Part shown: positions 28,323-40,500 of the stretch, piece after piece
Layout: every line of letters begins with the position of its first letter
Numbering within the stretch: position 1 is the stretch's first letter
Assembly (NCBI GenBank): GCA_905181875.1
Contig: CAJIZH010000003.1
Coordinates: forward strand, 558,001-622,000
Origin: Flavobacteriales bacterium UBA6770
GTDB taxonomy: Bacteria > Bacteroidota > Bacteroidia > Flavobacteriales_G > Salibacteraceae
Direction: 5' to 3'
DNA: 64,000 bases
Made by a program: the position numbers and the translations under genes
Notes under the pieces: model-generated
Databases searched by the model: none
Told to the model about the DNA's origin: nothing
What the model saw: only the letters and a program-made list of their open reading frames with translations

Positions 28323-31300
28323 ATGAGTATGAGTTTAAAACATATAGTGACTTATCTATGCTCAACGCTACTTTTGTTGACAATTACAGTTCAAGTAAGT
28401 GGCCAAATTGGAGGGTCAAATTATATTTACAATAAAGGCGCAAGCATCACTATACCTGCTGGTGTTACTCTTTATATTAAAGATGGTCAATACAGGCACA
28501 ATGAACTTACCGGTTCACTTCCATTAATTGGACTTACTGGTGAATTAATAGCAGATAGTGGACTTATTTTCAATATAACCAATAATGCAAATGTCCATAA
28601 ACTCTTTAAATTTAATACGGGGGCTGAGTTCGGAATAGTTAAATTTCAGGGTGGTGAAATAGGAGGTAACTCAAAACCCGTATTTGGAAATATAGAATTA
28701 AACTCTACAAATAGATTAAAACTAAATACGAATATAGGGGTTTATAGAGGTTTCGATATAAATATGGGCAGTGTGGATTTAAACGCTAATCAAGTTTCTT
28801 TGTACGAAAATTCAATTAGAGGTCTGTTTACCGGTGAAATTAAAAACGAATCTGAAACTAACTATATTTTTGATAATATAGGCGCTGGGTCGGTTTTAAC
28901 TTCGTTTAAAGATCCTTTTAATCAGCTTACTTACCCTGCTTCAAAACCACCTAATACTACATTTGGAAATATTGGTGCTATTGTTGGAACAAGCAATTAT
29001 TTCCGTGATATTAAAATAACCAGAACATATGATAAAACACAATCTGCCAACAATAGTTTTAATACATATTTCTTGATTGATGTTACTGGTTCAGCATTAC
29101 CAAATCCAACCCTTACTTTAAATTATCTTAATCGAAACAAACCAATAGGATCAAATCCAACAAAATATCAAATATTCCGAGATGCTACAAATAGTGGCAC
29201 AGGAACATATACACCTGTCCTTAGTAAAGTAGGAACTAAAAAAGTAGAATCAGTAGCAATAAAAAGTAATCCATCAAACATTATAATTAATGGGGGTAAA
29301 CAACGATTTGTTATTGGTGAATGCGCTACCACACCGACCATAAACCTTAAAGATAGTTTCTCGTTTTGTGACAATGAAAGACCTACGTTAAATGCCGATC
29401 CTAATGGCGAAAATACGCCTGTTCTTAATTTCAAATATACTTGGTATTATAATGGACAAGCTATTACTGGTGCAATAAATACAACAAACAGCAAACACAA
29501 AATAGTTAGAGCAACAGGTGCATATGCAGTTCTAGTTAGTGATGGGTCGAGCTGTTTTAATTATCACGAGTTTTACGTTCTAGTTAATCCTGTTCCAAAC
29601 GCCACGTTTAATGTACCCTCCATACTTTGTGAGGACAGGAAAATTACTTTTACGAATACTACCTCTTCGCTTCCGTCTGGTTCTATTACAAAAAGTTATT
29701 GGGATTTTAATCTTGATACTCGTAACGTAGATACTTTAAGTTATGTTGGAAAAACTGATGGAATATTTACTTACTCAGATAGCGGAACTTATAAAGTTCA
29801 ACTAATAATGGAAACCGACTCTAGTTGTCGAGATACATCTACAATTTCACCTGTAGATTTAAGAAAAAATCCCAACTCAAGCATTACAGCTTCAACTTTT
29901 GAAAGATGTGGAAATGAAACTTTCACTTTTAAAAATGCCTCGACGTCTAGTCAAGACCCCATACTTAGTAGCTACTGGTACATTGATGGATCAAGCCCTC
30001 TAACTAAAAACAACCCAAATCAGTTACAAGACGCACAGTACAATAGAATAGCTCCCCCTGGTCCTAAAAACCGATCAGAGACTCTCATGCTAATTACCAA
30101 ATCAAATAAAAACTGTGTGGATACAGTGTTAAAAACCATTCAAGTAAGACCTACTCCGAGTGCAGTTCCTGCAATTATGATTAATCCCGCAAGAAGTCCA
30201 ATCAAATTTTGTATTGATACCTTAGTTTCTTTTCAAGCAACTTCTATAAAAAATACTGTTGCTTATAATTGGGATTTTGGAGAGGCTCAAACCAACACCA
30301 ATAACAATTCTAAAAGACCAAACCAAAACCCTACTTTGATCAAATACAATACAGCGGGAACTTATACAGCACAAGTGCACCTTACCAGTAACTTAGGTTG
30401 TAAGGATTCCTTTTCTATTTCTAACATTGTAGTGCACCCTCTACCCATTCCTTTGTTTAGTATAACTGAGGATTCTGTTTGCTTTGGAACAAGTATCCAA
30501 TTAGCGAATAGTAAACAACCCAGCACAACCTACAATTGGAACTTTGGTGATGCCTCCACTTCAAACTCGCAAGGCGTATCTGTTTCAAAATCCTATGCCA
30601 CTTCAGGTGTGTTTAACATTAGGCTAAACGCCGAATCGCAATTTGGATGCAAAAGTGATTCAACTAAACTCGTTCGTGTAAAACCCATGCCTTCTGTTTC
30701 ATTTACTGCAAATGATAAATGTGAAGATAGTATTGTAACATTCTCTTCCGCAGTAATATCGACTCCAGCAGGTGCTCCCGCCTTGACCGACACAACTAAT
30801 CTTTGGAGTTTTGGAGAAGCCAATACAAATGCACTAAATACCGCTCAGAGATCCGTTAACAATCCAAGTATTACTTACTCTAAAAATAGCGGAACAGGAA
30901 CATATACGCCTACATACAATGTAGTTGCAGAGAAATGTACAAGTACAACAGCAACACAAGTCATAACAATATTTCCAAATCCTATTGCCAAATTTAACCA
31001 CGGAGATAACTGTGATGATGATCTGATTTTATTTACCAATATATCGACAATTGATAATCCAGGAATTAATTCATACAATTGGAACATGGGTGATGGCAGT
31101 GTTGCCTTAACTCATGCGCTTCCTTTTAACTATGATTATGTAGCACAAACTTCACAGAATTACACCGTAAACTTAAGAGCCACAAGCGATAAGGGTTGTA
31201 TTCATGATACTGCTTTTGTGGTAAGAAACTATGCGCTTCCCCAAGCTATATTCTTAGATAGCTTAAGCAATCAGTGCCAAGATTCTACTTCAAAATTTGA

Positions 31301-34300
31301 GAATCTTTCTGTAATGACAGATAAATCCAATATGACCTATCAATGGCTGTTTGATGATGGTGATACATCAACTCTGAAGAATCCCATTCATATATATAAA
31401 ACTGCTACAGCATTCAATGTAAAACTTACTGCCTACCCGGCTGACGTCACCAACCCATGTAAAAGTGATACTACTAATATAACCGTTATATATCCATTAC
31501 CGAAAACCAGCTATACATTTTCCGACAACTGTGTAGACGATAGCATTCGCTTTTCTAACAATACAACAATTACTTCTCCCGGAAGTTTGACTTACAAATG
31601 GAGTTTCATTGGGGGGGTTCCAGATACAGCCATTGCTGCAAATTCGTTTAAGTACTCCTATACGGTTCCCGCAACTAAAACAGTAATATTGAAGGCAACT
31701 TCAGATAAAGGTTGCCCTATTAGTGATACACAATCTGTTCGTTTCTATCCGTTTGTTGATGCCAACTTCGACACCCTTAATGCAAGCACCTGTATATTCG
31801 AAACTTCTGAATTTTCAAACACAAGTGCGTTAGCTAGCAAAGAGACATGGATATATTCCTGGGATTTTGATGAAGCTAATTCAGGAACACAAACATCAAC
31901 TCTTAAAAATCCAACCAATAAATACCTTCCAATAACAGCTGGCTTAGGAATTGACTCTGTCTACCGGGTTAAACTTCTCATTACTCCTACAGATCCAACC
32001 AATGTTTGTAAAGATAGCGTAGAGAAATTTATATTTATTCATCCACTACCTGACTCTTCGTTTAACGTTACCCAAGATACTTTTTGTTTAGGAACAAAGA
32101 TATTTTTAATAAAAAACATTACTCAGAATTCACACACTTACCACTGGGATCTTGGAGATGGCAGTTTAGATAGTAATACGACTGTATCAGGTCATACCTA
32201 TAGATTTTACGGATCATATACTCCTAAATTAACCGCTATATCTGAGTATGGTTGCGTAAGTTCAGATACTCAAAATGTTTATGTAAAATCTATGCCTGAC
32301 CCGACCTTCATAATTACTCGTGATACAATATGCATAAAAGACTCAGTTGTTTTTATTGATAGTTCTGTTGTAGTAGCAGATAGCTACGTTTGGAACTTTG
32401 GCGATGGATCCGCAAATGATTCCGCTCGGGCTAAAGGAGATACAATTGTTAGATTATATGCAAATGCCAATAATTATACGGTTTCCCGCACTGCTATTCT
32501 CAAAGGTTGCGCAAGTACAATCAAAAAAACTGTGGCAATAGAGCCTGATCCGATTACTCAGTTTACGTTGGTGCGTGATAACCTTAATGGTAAAAAAATA
32601 GACATTACAAATAACTCCTATTTAACCAATGGAAAAAATGGAAGCTTAAACTTTGATTGGAGTTTTGGTGACGGAACAAAGGATTCAACCACGAGTAACT
32701 TTTTCAATCATATTTATCCATCAGACAGAAAATATTTCGTTACGCTCAAGGCAACGTCAAATTTTGGTTGTTATGATTCAAGAAGAGATTCAATTGTAAC
32801 TTTAAATACAGCCAATTCTATCTTTTCACTTTCTAGGAACTCTATTTGTAAAGGCGATACATTCTCATTCACTAATAACTCGACGAATGCACAAACCTAT
32901 TCTTGGAACTTTGGCGATGGATCAACAAGCACTAGTAAAACGCCAAACCATACCTATAGTAGTTCTGGTAAATTCTTGGTGCAGTTAATTGCTAAAGACG
33001 CGAATAATTATACAGATACAAGTTCTCAAGTTGTTACTATAAAGGCTATTCCAATGTCAAAATTCTCAAGTAACAACAATATTTGTGCTAAAGACCAATT
33101 GGTTTTTACCAATAATTCTGTCATTCAATCTACTGACACACTGCAATTCAAATGGAGTTTTGGTGATGGGGACACTAGTCTAGAAAAATATCCTACACAC
33201 AGGTATGATACTGGCTCAACCTACCAAGCTCAATTGATTGCCATATCAGCATCTGGTTGTTCAGATACAATGATTAAAACAGTAAATATCTTTTCTGGTC
33301 CTATCGCAAAATTTGATACAACTAATGCAAGAGCATGTGCTGGTTCTTTAAGCTCACTAACCGATCAAACAATAATAGCATCTGGTGAATCAATTTCAAG
33401 TTATTTGTGGCGATTACAAAATGTACCTGGTCAGCCTACCACTAAAAATACATCTGTAACTTATAATGCAGCCGGCAGGTACAATATAGAATTGGTTGTT
33501 AGCTCTGCAAGAGGCTGTAAAGATTCTGTAACTTATGGAATTGTTATAGATTCTGTTCCTATTTTAAACTTTGGTGGAACTCAAAATACTTGTGGCTCAA
33601 CTTTATTACTCGATGCTAAAAATCCGATTGCCACATATTCTTGGAGCACAAGTGATACAACTAAAACTATCACTGTAAGTAGTTCGGCTAAATACAAGGT
33701 GACGGTAACTCTTCCTGGAATCAGTTCATGTAAAACTACAGATTCCGTTATCGTAAATCTCAATACTCCAGTAAAACCTAACTTAGGTCCTGATTTATCT
33801 GCTTGTGGTAACGCTGTTTTGGATGCAAAAAATCCTGGGTCAAGCTACAATTGGTTATGGTCTGGTGGTGGTTCTTCGACAAAGAGAATTTTAAATATAT
33901 TAAGTTCAAACACTTATTTTGTAACAGTTACTGATCAAAATAGCTGCATAGGACGAGATACAATTGTGGCTACTATTACTGCAGTTCCATCGGTAACCTT
34001 GGGATCCGATATTAATGTTTGCGCCGGTTATGAGGTAATCCTTGATGCAGGCAACGCTGGAAAGCAGTTTAAATGGTCAAATGGCACTACTAATCAAAAA
34101 TTAATTAATCCTGTTACTGGTTTTTATAAAGTTACCGTAACTGATTCATCTACAGGTTGTTCAGAAAAAGATAGCATTAATGTTTCTTATAACTCATCTC
34201 CTTCATTTACACTTGGAGCAGATAAAACAGTTTGTGGGCTGCAAAGTATTTTATTGAATGCGGGAGCATTTACGAATGGCAATTATTTGTGGTCAGATAG

Positions 34301-37300
34301 TTCAATAGTGCAAACCTTAGCAATTAATAAAACTGGCAATTACTGGGTTAAACTTACTAATAACGGCAACTCTTGTTCAAGGACAGATTCGATTAATATT
34401 CTAATCAATCCGCTACCTAACCTTACAATGACCCCGTCAATAAATAGCTGTGCGGGAAATACTACGGTATTGAAGCCGGTGACTTCAAATGCCGCCAATT
34501 ATACATATAGCTGGAATGATAGCAGTACTGATTCTGTGCTTTCACCAACAGTAACAGGCCTTTATTCAGTAACAGTAACAGACCCTACTTCATCTTGTAT
34601 TAGTATAGCTAGTAGTAATGTAAAAATCAATCCATCGCCAAAAGTAGACTTAGGCAATGATTCAAGTTTGTGCAGTGGAAGTTCAATGTTGTTATCAGTA
34701 GGTAGCTCATCATACAACACCATGTGGTCAAACAGTAGCACTAGCCCTGCCATAACAGTAAGTTCTGCTGGAACTTATTCGGTTATCGCAACCCAAAATG
34801 GCTGCTCTACTAAAGATACAATAAGCCTTACATCAACTATCCGACCTGTTGTAAATCTTGGAAGTAATCGGTCTATTTGTTCAAATGACACTCTGAGTAT
34901 TGATGCGGGTAATGTGGGAAGTACATTTAATTGGAGTGATAACTCAACAAATCAGATTCTTAAAACAACCTCTAGCGGTTTTTATTCTGTGACAGTTACT
35001 CGCAACGGTTGCTCTAGTAATGGAAATGTTAATGTTCTATCATTTATCGCTCCGAAAATAAATCTCGGAAAAAATGATACTTTGTGTCAAGGAATAACTG
35101 CAATACTTAATGCAAAAAACCCAGGCGCACTCTATAATTGGAATAATGCATCAACTGCACAAGTAGTTCAAGTAGCAACTGCGAACACTTACAAAGTCAC
35201 TGTTACAGATCAAAACAATTGCACTGCAACTGATAGTATAATTATTACATACATAACAAAGCCAACTGTTAATTTAGGTGGAAATATTAACCTATGTTCT
35301 GGTTTAAAAGACACGCTTGATGCAGGTAATCCTGGTTTAAAATACAACTGGAATACAGGAGATACGACTAAAAAATTAATTGTTATGACCGGTGGAGCTT
35401 ATCGAGTTACTGTTTCTGAAGGCGCTTGTTCTGCACAAGATCAAATTTTGGCTTCTGTTAAGTCGATTCCTAGCGTAAACTTAGGAATAGATAAGATCGG
35501 ATGTTTAGGAGATTCTCTAACATTAGCTTCTTTAAATAATTATGCTAGTGGGACGGCATACAGTTGGTCAACGATAGCTAGTTCCAGATCAATAAAAGCG
35601 GGAAGTACAGGCAAATACACTCTTACTGTTACAGCTGCCAACAACTGTAAAAACCAAGATTCAATCAATATAAATATTAAACCTGTTCCCGTTGTTAATC
35701 TTGCTTCTGCAATTACCGCTTGCGGATATACTGCTTTAGATGCAGGAAATCTAGGAGCAACATACGCGTGGAATACAAATGCTGTTACCCAATCGATCAA
35801 AGCAAAGCAATCGGGAATCTATATAGTAAGCGTGTCTGTTAGTAGCTGTACAACAAAGGATACTAGTGTTGTTACAATTAATTCGCTACCAGTAGTTAAC
35901 CTTGGAAGCAATGTATTGGCTTGTCCAAATAATGGTCCAGTGTTCAACGCGGGTAATTTTGGTAAAAAATATCTGTGGAAAAATGGTGATACTCTTCAGA
36001 CATATACTCCAACTTTATCGGATACCTTATGGGTAAGGGTAACAGATAATTTAGGTTGTGCTGGAACAGATACGGTGGTTATTAATTTTAAAGCAGGTAC
36101 TCCAGTAAGCTTGGGAAATGACATTGATTCCTGTCATTATCAAGATATTTTACTAGACGCTCAAAATCCGGGAGGTAGTAGTCGTTTCGTTTGGTCTACT
36201 GGAAAGCGAACACAAACCATTTCGATAGGACGAGATGGAGCATATTCAGTCACAGTGACTGATTCAAAAAATTGTAGCTCTAGCGATGTAATCAACGTAA
36301 AACTAAAGGCTGTGCCAATAGTTAATTTAGGTAATGATCGTGATGTTTGTGATAGTCTAACACTAGATGCACAAAATATAGGAAGTGATTATTTATGGAA
36401 TAATAGCACTACAAATCGAAGGTTTCTTGCTCAAACTGCTGGTACCTATTGGGTTAGTGTAAAGAATTCCGGTTCTTGTATTGCTGCAGATACAGTTGTG
36501 CTTGGTATTAAGGCTACTCCAACGGTAAACCTAGGCCAAGACACTACTCTTTGTTCAGGGAACGTCATTAGATTAAATGCAAATAACCCTGGGAATACAA
36601 TACTTTGGTCAAATAACACGGCGGGTCAAAGTATTTCGGTGGCCGCTTTAGGGACTTATTGGGTTAAAGTAACAAACAGCTTAGATTGCTCTAGAACAGA
36701 TAGCATAAAAGTCTCTATAGGAAGAACACCAATTATTAATCTTGGTCCAGATACAGGCTTCTGTATTAATCAAGAACTTCCATTAAATGCTGGAAATCCG
36801 GGTTCAACTTATATTTGGGGTGGACCGAATAACTTTAGTGACACTGCTCAAAGTTCAACTATTTCAGTTGCCGGAAAGTACTATGTACAAGTAACTACTG
36901 AAGGTGGCTGTGTAGATGCTGATACATTAGTCCTTACGGCAAAAACGGATACTGTTTATGCATACTTTTTGGCTACTAGTAAAGCTGAAATAAGAGATAC
37001 GGTTCAGTTCATTGATCTATCTTATCCAGATATCAAATCATGGAACTATGATTTTGGAGATTTCAGTACGTCAACTCTTCAAGATCCTGAGCATGAGTAT
37101 TTCGTTGATGGAAAGTACACTGTTTCGTTGACCGTTAGCAATGGTTCGTGTCAAGATTCAAGGACTAAAGAAATCGTTGTTTCTAAACGTTTAAAGCAAG
37201 ATGGATTTGATCCTAATGCTCCTGAAAGTGATCGTTTAATTGAGCCTACTCAGTTTATTAAATCAAATCTATATCCAAACCCAAGTCAAGGTTCATTCAG

Positions 37301-37505
37301 ATTATTTCTAGAATTAAGTAAAGAAGATAACATTGCAATCTACTTTTTTGACATGCGTGGAACAATTCTACATCAAGAGTTGATAAAGGGTGTCGATGCT
37401 TACGTAAATGACTTTCACTTCGATAATCTATCAGCAGGCATGTATTTCATGCAAGCTAATTTGGGTCGCGAAACAAAAATATTCCGAGTTGTAATTACAA
37501 GATAA
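28323..37505 (+). CDS. giant T9SS-exported PKD adhesin-like protein (type A CTD), 3060 residues
   Basis: Domain order: signal peptide (1-28, ending VSGQ); an N-terminal region to about 340 that looks beta-helical; an Ig-like domain; about 15 PKD-like domains from 430 to 1740 (each with WxFGDG and YTV-type strands); then 16 repeats of about 68 residues from 1745 to 2870 with the pattern VNLGxDxxxCxG...LDAGNPG...YxWNxGxTT...GxYxVTVTxxxxCxxxDxI. One more PKD domain follows at 2880-2955, and a type A T9SS C-terminal domain at about 2985-3060 (LYPNPSQGSFRLFLEL, NLSAGMYFMQ). Each 68-residue repeat carries a Cys pair. The layout is that of a cell-surface filament or adhesin exported by T9SS; what it binds is unknown. 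Confidence 0.9.
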   Translation: MSMSLKHIVTYLCSTLLLLTITVQVSGQIGGSNYIYNKGASITIPAGVTLYIKDGQYRHNELTGSLPLIGLTGELIADSGLIFNITNNANVHKLFKFNTGAEFGIVKFQGGEIGGNSKPVFGNIELNSTNRLKLNTNIGVYRGFDINMGSVDLNANQVSLYENSIRGLFTGEIKNESETNYIFDNIGAGSVLTSFKDPFNQLTYPASKPPNTTFGNIGAIVGTSNYFRDIKITRTYDKTQSANNSFNTYFLIDVTGSALPNPTLTLNYLNRNKPIGSNPTKYQIFRDATNSGTGTYTPVLSKVGTKKVESVAIKSNPSNIIINGGKQRFVIGECATTPTINLKDSFSFCDNERPTLNADPNGENTPVLNFKYTWYYNGQAITGAINTTNSKHKIVRATGAYAVLVSDGSSCFNYHEFYVLVNPVPNATFNVPSILCEDRKITFTNTTSSLPSGSITKSYWDFNLDTRNVDTLSYVGKTDGIFTYSDSGTYKVQLIMETDSSCRDTSTISPVDLRKNPNSSITASTFERCGNETFTFKNASTSSQDPILSSYWYIDGSSPLTKNNPNQLQDAQYNRIAPPGPKNRSETLMLITKSNKNCVDTVLKTIQVRPTPSAVPAIMINPARSPIKFCIDTLVSFQATSIKNTVAYNWDFGEAQTNTNNNSKRPNQNPTLIKYNTAGTYTAQVHLTSNLGCKDSFSISNIVVHPLPIPLFSITEDSVCFGTSIQLANSKQPSTTYNWNFGDASTSNSQGVSVSKSYATSGVFNIRLNAESQFGCKSDSTKLVRVKPMPSVSFTANDKCEDSIVTFSSAVISTPAGAPALTDTTNLWSFGEANTNALNTAQRSVNNPSITYSKNSGTGTYTPTYNVVAEKCTSTTATQVITIFPNPIAKFNHGDNCDDDLILFTNISTIDNPGINSYNWNMGDGSVALTHALPFNYDYVAQTSQNYTVNLRATSDKGCIHDTAFVVRNYALPQAIFLDSLSNQCQDSTSKFENLSVMTDKSNMTYQWLFDDGDTSTLKNPIHIYKTATAFNVKLTAYPADVTNPCKSDTTNITVIYPLPKTSYTFSDNCVDDSIRFSNNTTITSPGSLTYKWSFIGGVPDTAIAANSFKYSYTVPATKTVILKATSDKGCPISDTQSVRFYPFVDANFDTLNASTCIFETSEFSNTSALASKETWIYSWDFDEANSGTQTSTLKNPTNKYLPITAGLGIDSVYRVKLLITPTDPTNVCKDSVEKFIFIHPLPDSSFNVTQDTFCLGTKIFLIKNITQNSHTYHWDLGDGSLDSNTTVSGHTYRFYGSYTPKLTAISEYGCVSSDTQNVYVKSMPDPTFIITRDTICIKDSVVFIDSSVVVADSYVWNFGDGSANDSARAKGDTIVRLYANANNYTVSRTAILKGCASTIKKTVAIEPDPITQFTLVRDNLNGKKIDITNNSYLTNGKNGSLNFDWSFGDGTKDSTTSNFFNHIYPSDRKYFVTLKATSNFGCYDSRRDSIVTLNTANSIFSLSRNSICKGDTFSFTNNSTNAQTYSWNFGDGSTSTSKTPNHTYSSSGKFLVQLIAKDANNYTDTSSQVVTIKAIPMSKFSSNNNICAKDQLVFTNNSVIQSTDTLQFKWSFGDGDTSLEKYPTHRYDTGSTYQAQLIAISASGCSDTMIKTVNIFSGPIAKFDTTNARACAGSLSSLTDQTIIASGESISSYLWRLQNVPGQPTTKNTSVTYNAAGRYNIELVVSSARGCKDSVTYGIVIDSVPILNFGGTQNTCGSTLLLDAKNPIATYSWSTSDTTKTITVSSSAKYKVTVTLPGISSCKTTDSVIVNLNTPVKPNLGPDLSACGNAVLDAKNPGSSYNWLWSGGGSSTKRILNILSSNTYFVTVTDQNSCIGRDTIVATITAVPSVTLGSDINVCAGYEVILDAGNAGKQFKWSNGTTNQKLINPVTGFYKVTVTDSSTGCSEKDSINVSYNSSPSFTLGADKTVCGLQSILLNAGAFTNGNYLWSDSSIVQTLAINKTGNYWVKLTNNGNSCSRTDSINILINPLPNLTMTPSINSCAGNTTVLKPVTSNAANYTYSWNDSSTDSVLSPTVTGLYSVTVTDPTSSCISIASSNVKINPSPKVDLGNDSSLCSGSSMLLSVGSSSYNTMWSNSSTSPAITVSSAGTYSVIATQNGCSTKDTISLTSTIRPVVNLGSNRSICSNDTLSIDAGNVGSTFNWSDNSTNQILKTTSSGFYSVTVTRNGCSSNGNVNVLSFIAPKINLGKNDTLCQGITAILNAKNPGALYNWNNASTAQVVQVATANTYKVTVTDQNNCTATDSIIITYITKPTVNLGGNINLCSGLKDTLDAGNPGLKYNWNTGDTTKKLIVMTGGAYRVTVSEGACSAQDQILASVKSIPSVNLGIDKIGCLGDSLTLASLNNYASGTAYSWSTIASSRSIKAGSTGKYTLTVTAANNCKNQDSININIKPVPVVNLASAITACGYTALDAGNLGATYAWNTNAVTQSIKAKQSGIYIVSVSVSSCTTKDTSVVTINSLPVVNLGSNVLACPNNGPVFNAGNFGKKYLWKNGDTLQTYTPTLSDTLWVRVTDNLGCAGTDTVVINFKAGTPVSLGNDIDSCHYQDILLDAQNPGGSSRFVWSTGKRTQTISIGRDGAYSVTVTDSKNCSSSDVINVKLKAVPIVNLGNDRDVCDSLTLDAQNIGSDYLWNNSTTNRRFLAQTAGTYWVSVKNSGSCIAADTVVLGIKATPTVNLGQDTTLCSGNVIRLNANNPGNTILWSNNTAGQSISVAALGTYWVKVTNSLDCSRTDSIKVSIGRTPIINLGPDTGFCINQELPLNAGNPGSTYIWGGPNNFSDTAQSSTISVAGKYYVQVTTEGGCVDADTLVLTAKTDTVYAYFLATSKAEIRDTVQFIDLSYPDIKSWNYDFGDFSTSTLQDPEHEYFVDGKYTVSLTVSNGSCQDSRTKEIVVSKRLKQDGFDPNAPESDRLIEPTQFIKSNLYPNPSQGSFRLFLELSKEDNIAIYFFDMRGTILHQELIKGVDAYVNDFHFDNLSAGMYFMQANLGRETKIFRVVITR

Positions 37506-37515
37506 TAGTCTGAAA

Positions 37516-40500
37516 ATGAGAATACTATATTATAGTTTAACAATCGTTCTTTCCTTCTTCACTTTAGGAACTATACATGCAAATTCACCTGCTCCTTTGT
37601 CTGTAGGTGGAACACTTTTTACATCCGCATCTCTTGCATTAGAGGAGGTTTGCTCCGGAACTAATAGTGGCACACTCACGCTTACAGGCAGAAATGGGTC
37701 AATAATTCGTTGGGAATATTCAAATTCAGGAGGAAATCCATGGAGCTCTATAGCACATACAGGAGTATCTTATACATATTCTAACTTAAATCAAACTACT
37801 TATTTCAGAGCAATTGTAAAGAATGGTGGCGATCCAGAAGCTACATCTTCTGCTGTAGAAATACGCGTGTTCCAAGCCACTTCAGTAGGTACTGTAACTG
37901 GTGATAATGCTGTCTGCTTTAACAATAATGCAGGCACACTTTCTTATACTTCCATTACTGGTCCAGTAGTAAGCTGGCAAGAATCGTTCAATAGTGGAAC
38001 AAGTTGGTCGGAAAATTCTACTTCAAATACCACTAGACCATACGTTAATCTTACAGCAACAGTTTGGTATAGAGTAGTTGCCAAAAACGGAGCTTGCGCT
38101 AAAGACACTTCAAACATTTCAAAAGTTGTTGTAAATACCCAAACAGCTGGAGGATCAGTTTTGGCTACAAATGGTCTTTCTTTAACTAATGCTTGTAATG
38201 CTGATAATCAAGACACTCTCACTTTAACAAATCACTTAGGTAATGTACTAGGCTGGGAGAAATCTAACGAAAATGGAGGCCCTTGGTCGTATGTGTTTAA
38301 TTCAAGCGCTAAAGAGGTCTTCAAAAATTTAACTGACACTTCTTACTATAGAGCAATAGTCAATAACCCAGGTTGCGATACTGTATACTCTGCAGCTGGA
38401 CGAGTAGATATTGATCCAATTAGTCAAGCAGGTGCACTTTCTGGTAATAGCAATTTATGTGTTGGGCCAAACACTTCAGTCGTAACACTATCAAATTCAA
38501 ATGGTTCTATTCAAAATTGGCTAAGTTCAACCGACGGAATTAACTACGCCGTTCTAGCAAATCGACTATCCTACTGGAATATTAACAATCTTCCACAAAC
38601 TACATACTATAAGGCTTTTACTAAAAGTGGTGCGTGTCCAAATGATACTTCTGCCGCTTTCAAAGTAAATGTAAATCCTACTAGCGTTGGTGGGAGTGTT
38701 TCTGGTAGTTCAAATATTTGTTATGATGTAACTGCAGGTAATTTAACCTTAAATGGAAATACAGGTAAAGTATTAAGGTGGCAAGCAAGTTCTAATGGCA
38801 ACAATCCATGGATTGATCTCGTGAAAACTGATAGTATTCTAGCTTATAATAGGCTAAAAGCAACTTCATCTTTTAGAGCCGTTGTTCAAAATGAAGGCTG
38901 TAATATAGTATTCTCTAATGCTGCTAAACTTACTATTGATCCAACAAGTAAATCTGGCAATCTTGCAGGAATTGGCCCTATTTGTATCAGTGGTAACACT
39001 GGAAAAGTTTTTGCTCAAAATAAGGTTGGATCTACAATAGACTGGTTGTCCTCAACAAATAATGGTGCAACTTGGAGTTTGGAGGGAACTAACAGTGATA
39101 CTATAGCCTACACTAATCTTATAAATGAAACTTGGTATAAAAGTATAGTTAAATCAGGTGTTTGCATTACAGATACAACTGCTGTTGGAAAGCTTACAAT
39201 TTCACCTGCAACAGTTGGTGGAAGTGTAAGTGGAAGTGGAAAAGTGTGTGCAAGCTCTAATGGAGCTGCACTTAAATTAACCGGTTATACTGGCAGTATA
39301 ATTCGTTGGGAAAGTTCTTATAATAGCGGAGGCCCATGGGGTTCTTTTCCGAACTCGACAGATAGTTTAATTTATAGTAATTTGCTTTCTAGCGCTTACT
39401 TCAGAGCAATTGTCCAATCGACAGATTGTGATGCGATTCCCTCAAGCCCAGCATTCATTGAGGTTATTCCAGAAATACTAGGAGGCAATCTTAATGGCAC
39501 AGCTGCTGTTTGCGATGCTTCTAATTCAGGTCTCATCTCACTTGTCAATCACCGTGGTACAATTGACAAATGGCAAATTTCAAATGACACTATGAAAACT
39601 TGGAACGATATAGTCAATACTAGTTCAAAACTTAACTATAATAATTTAACCATATCATCTCACTATAGAGTTCAAATAAGTGGTGGTGTCTGCGGAAGTT
39701 TATTTAGTGATACTGCTGTAGTTTTGGTCAACTCCTCCCCTATAGCAAACTTCAGTGCACCGACTGTTTGCAATAAATCAATTACTACATTTTCTAATCA
39801 AACCATCAACGGAAAAGCGAATACTTATTTCTGGGATTTTGGTGATGGAAACTCTGCTTTGACATCAAACCCAAATCATGTTTTTAGCAGCCCTGGATCT
39901 TATACTGTGCAATTGGTTGCTACTTCTGCGAACAATTGTAAGGCTACAAATTCAAAAACTGTCGTTGTAGATACTCTTCCGTCCGTTAATTTCTCAAATA
40001 CTACCGAATGCTTTGGCCACTCAACAGTGTTTACTAATAGCTCGACACCAGCCTCAGGAGCTTCCGCTTGGACTTTTGGAAATGGCTCAAGCAGTAGTGC
40101 TTATTCTCCTTCCAAAGCTTACTCTAGAAACGGCACTTACAAAGCAACATTGTTATTCACAGCTGCAAATAACTGTTCTGATTCAATGGTTAAAATAGTA
40201 ACCGTTCATGCTACTCCAGAATCAATATGGACTGCTCCAACGACGGCAGAAGGTATTGCATTAACATTTGCCAATAATTCAACTATAGCAGCAGGAAATT
40301 TAGGTTACCTGTGGAGTTTTGGTGATGGTAATTCATCAAATGCGCAAAATCCTACGCATACTTATGCTGATACAGGTAATTTCTCAGTAGGTCTAATTTC
40401 TTACACTCAAAATTGTAGCGATACTTTAATTAAATCTGTCGCTGTAAATCCTGTTCCACAAGCAAACTTTTCAGTCAACAGAGTATGTGTGATAGATTCA

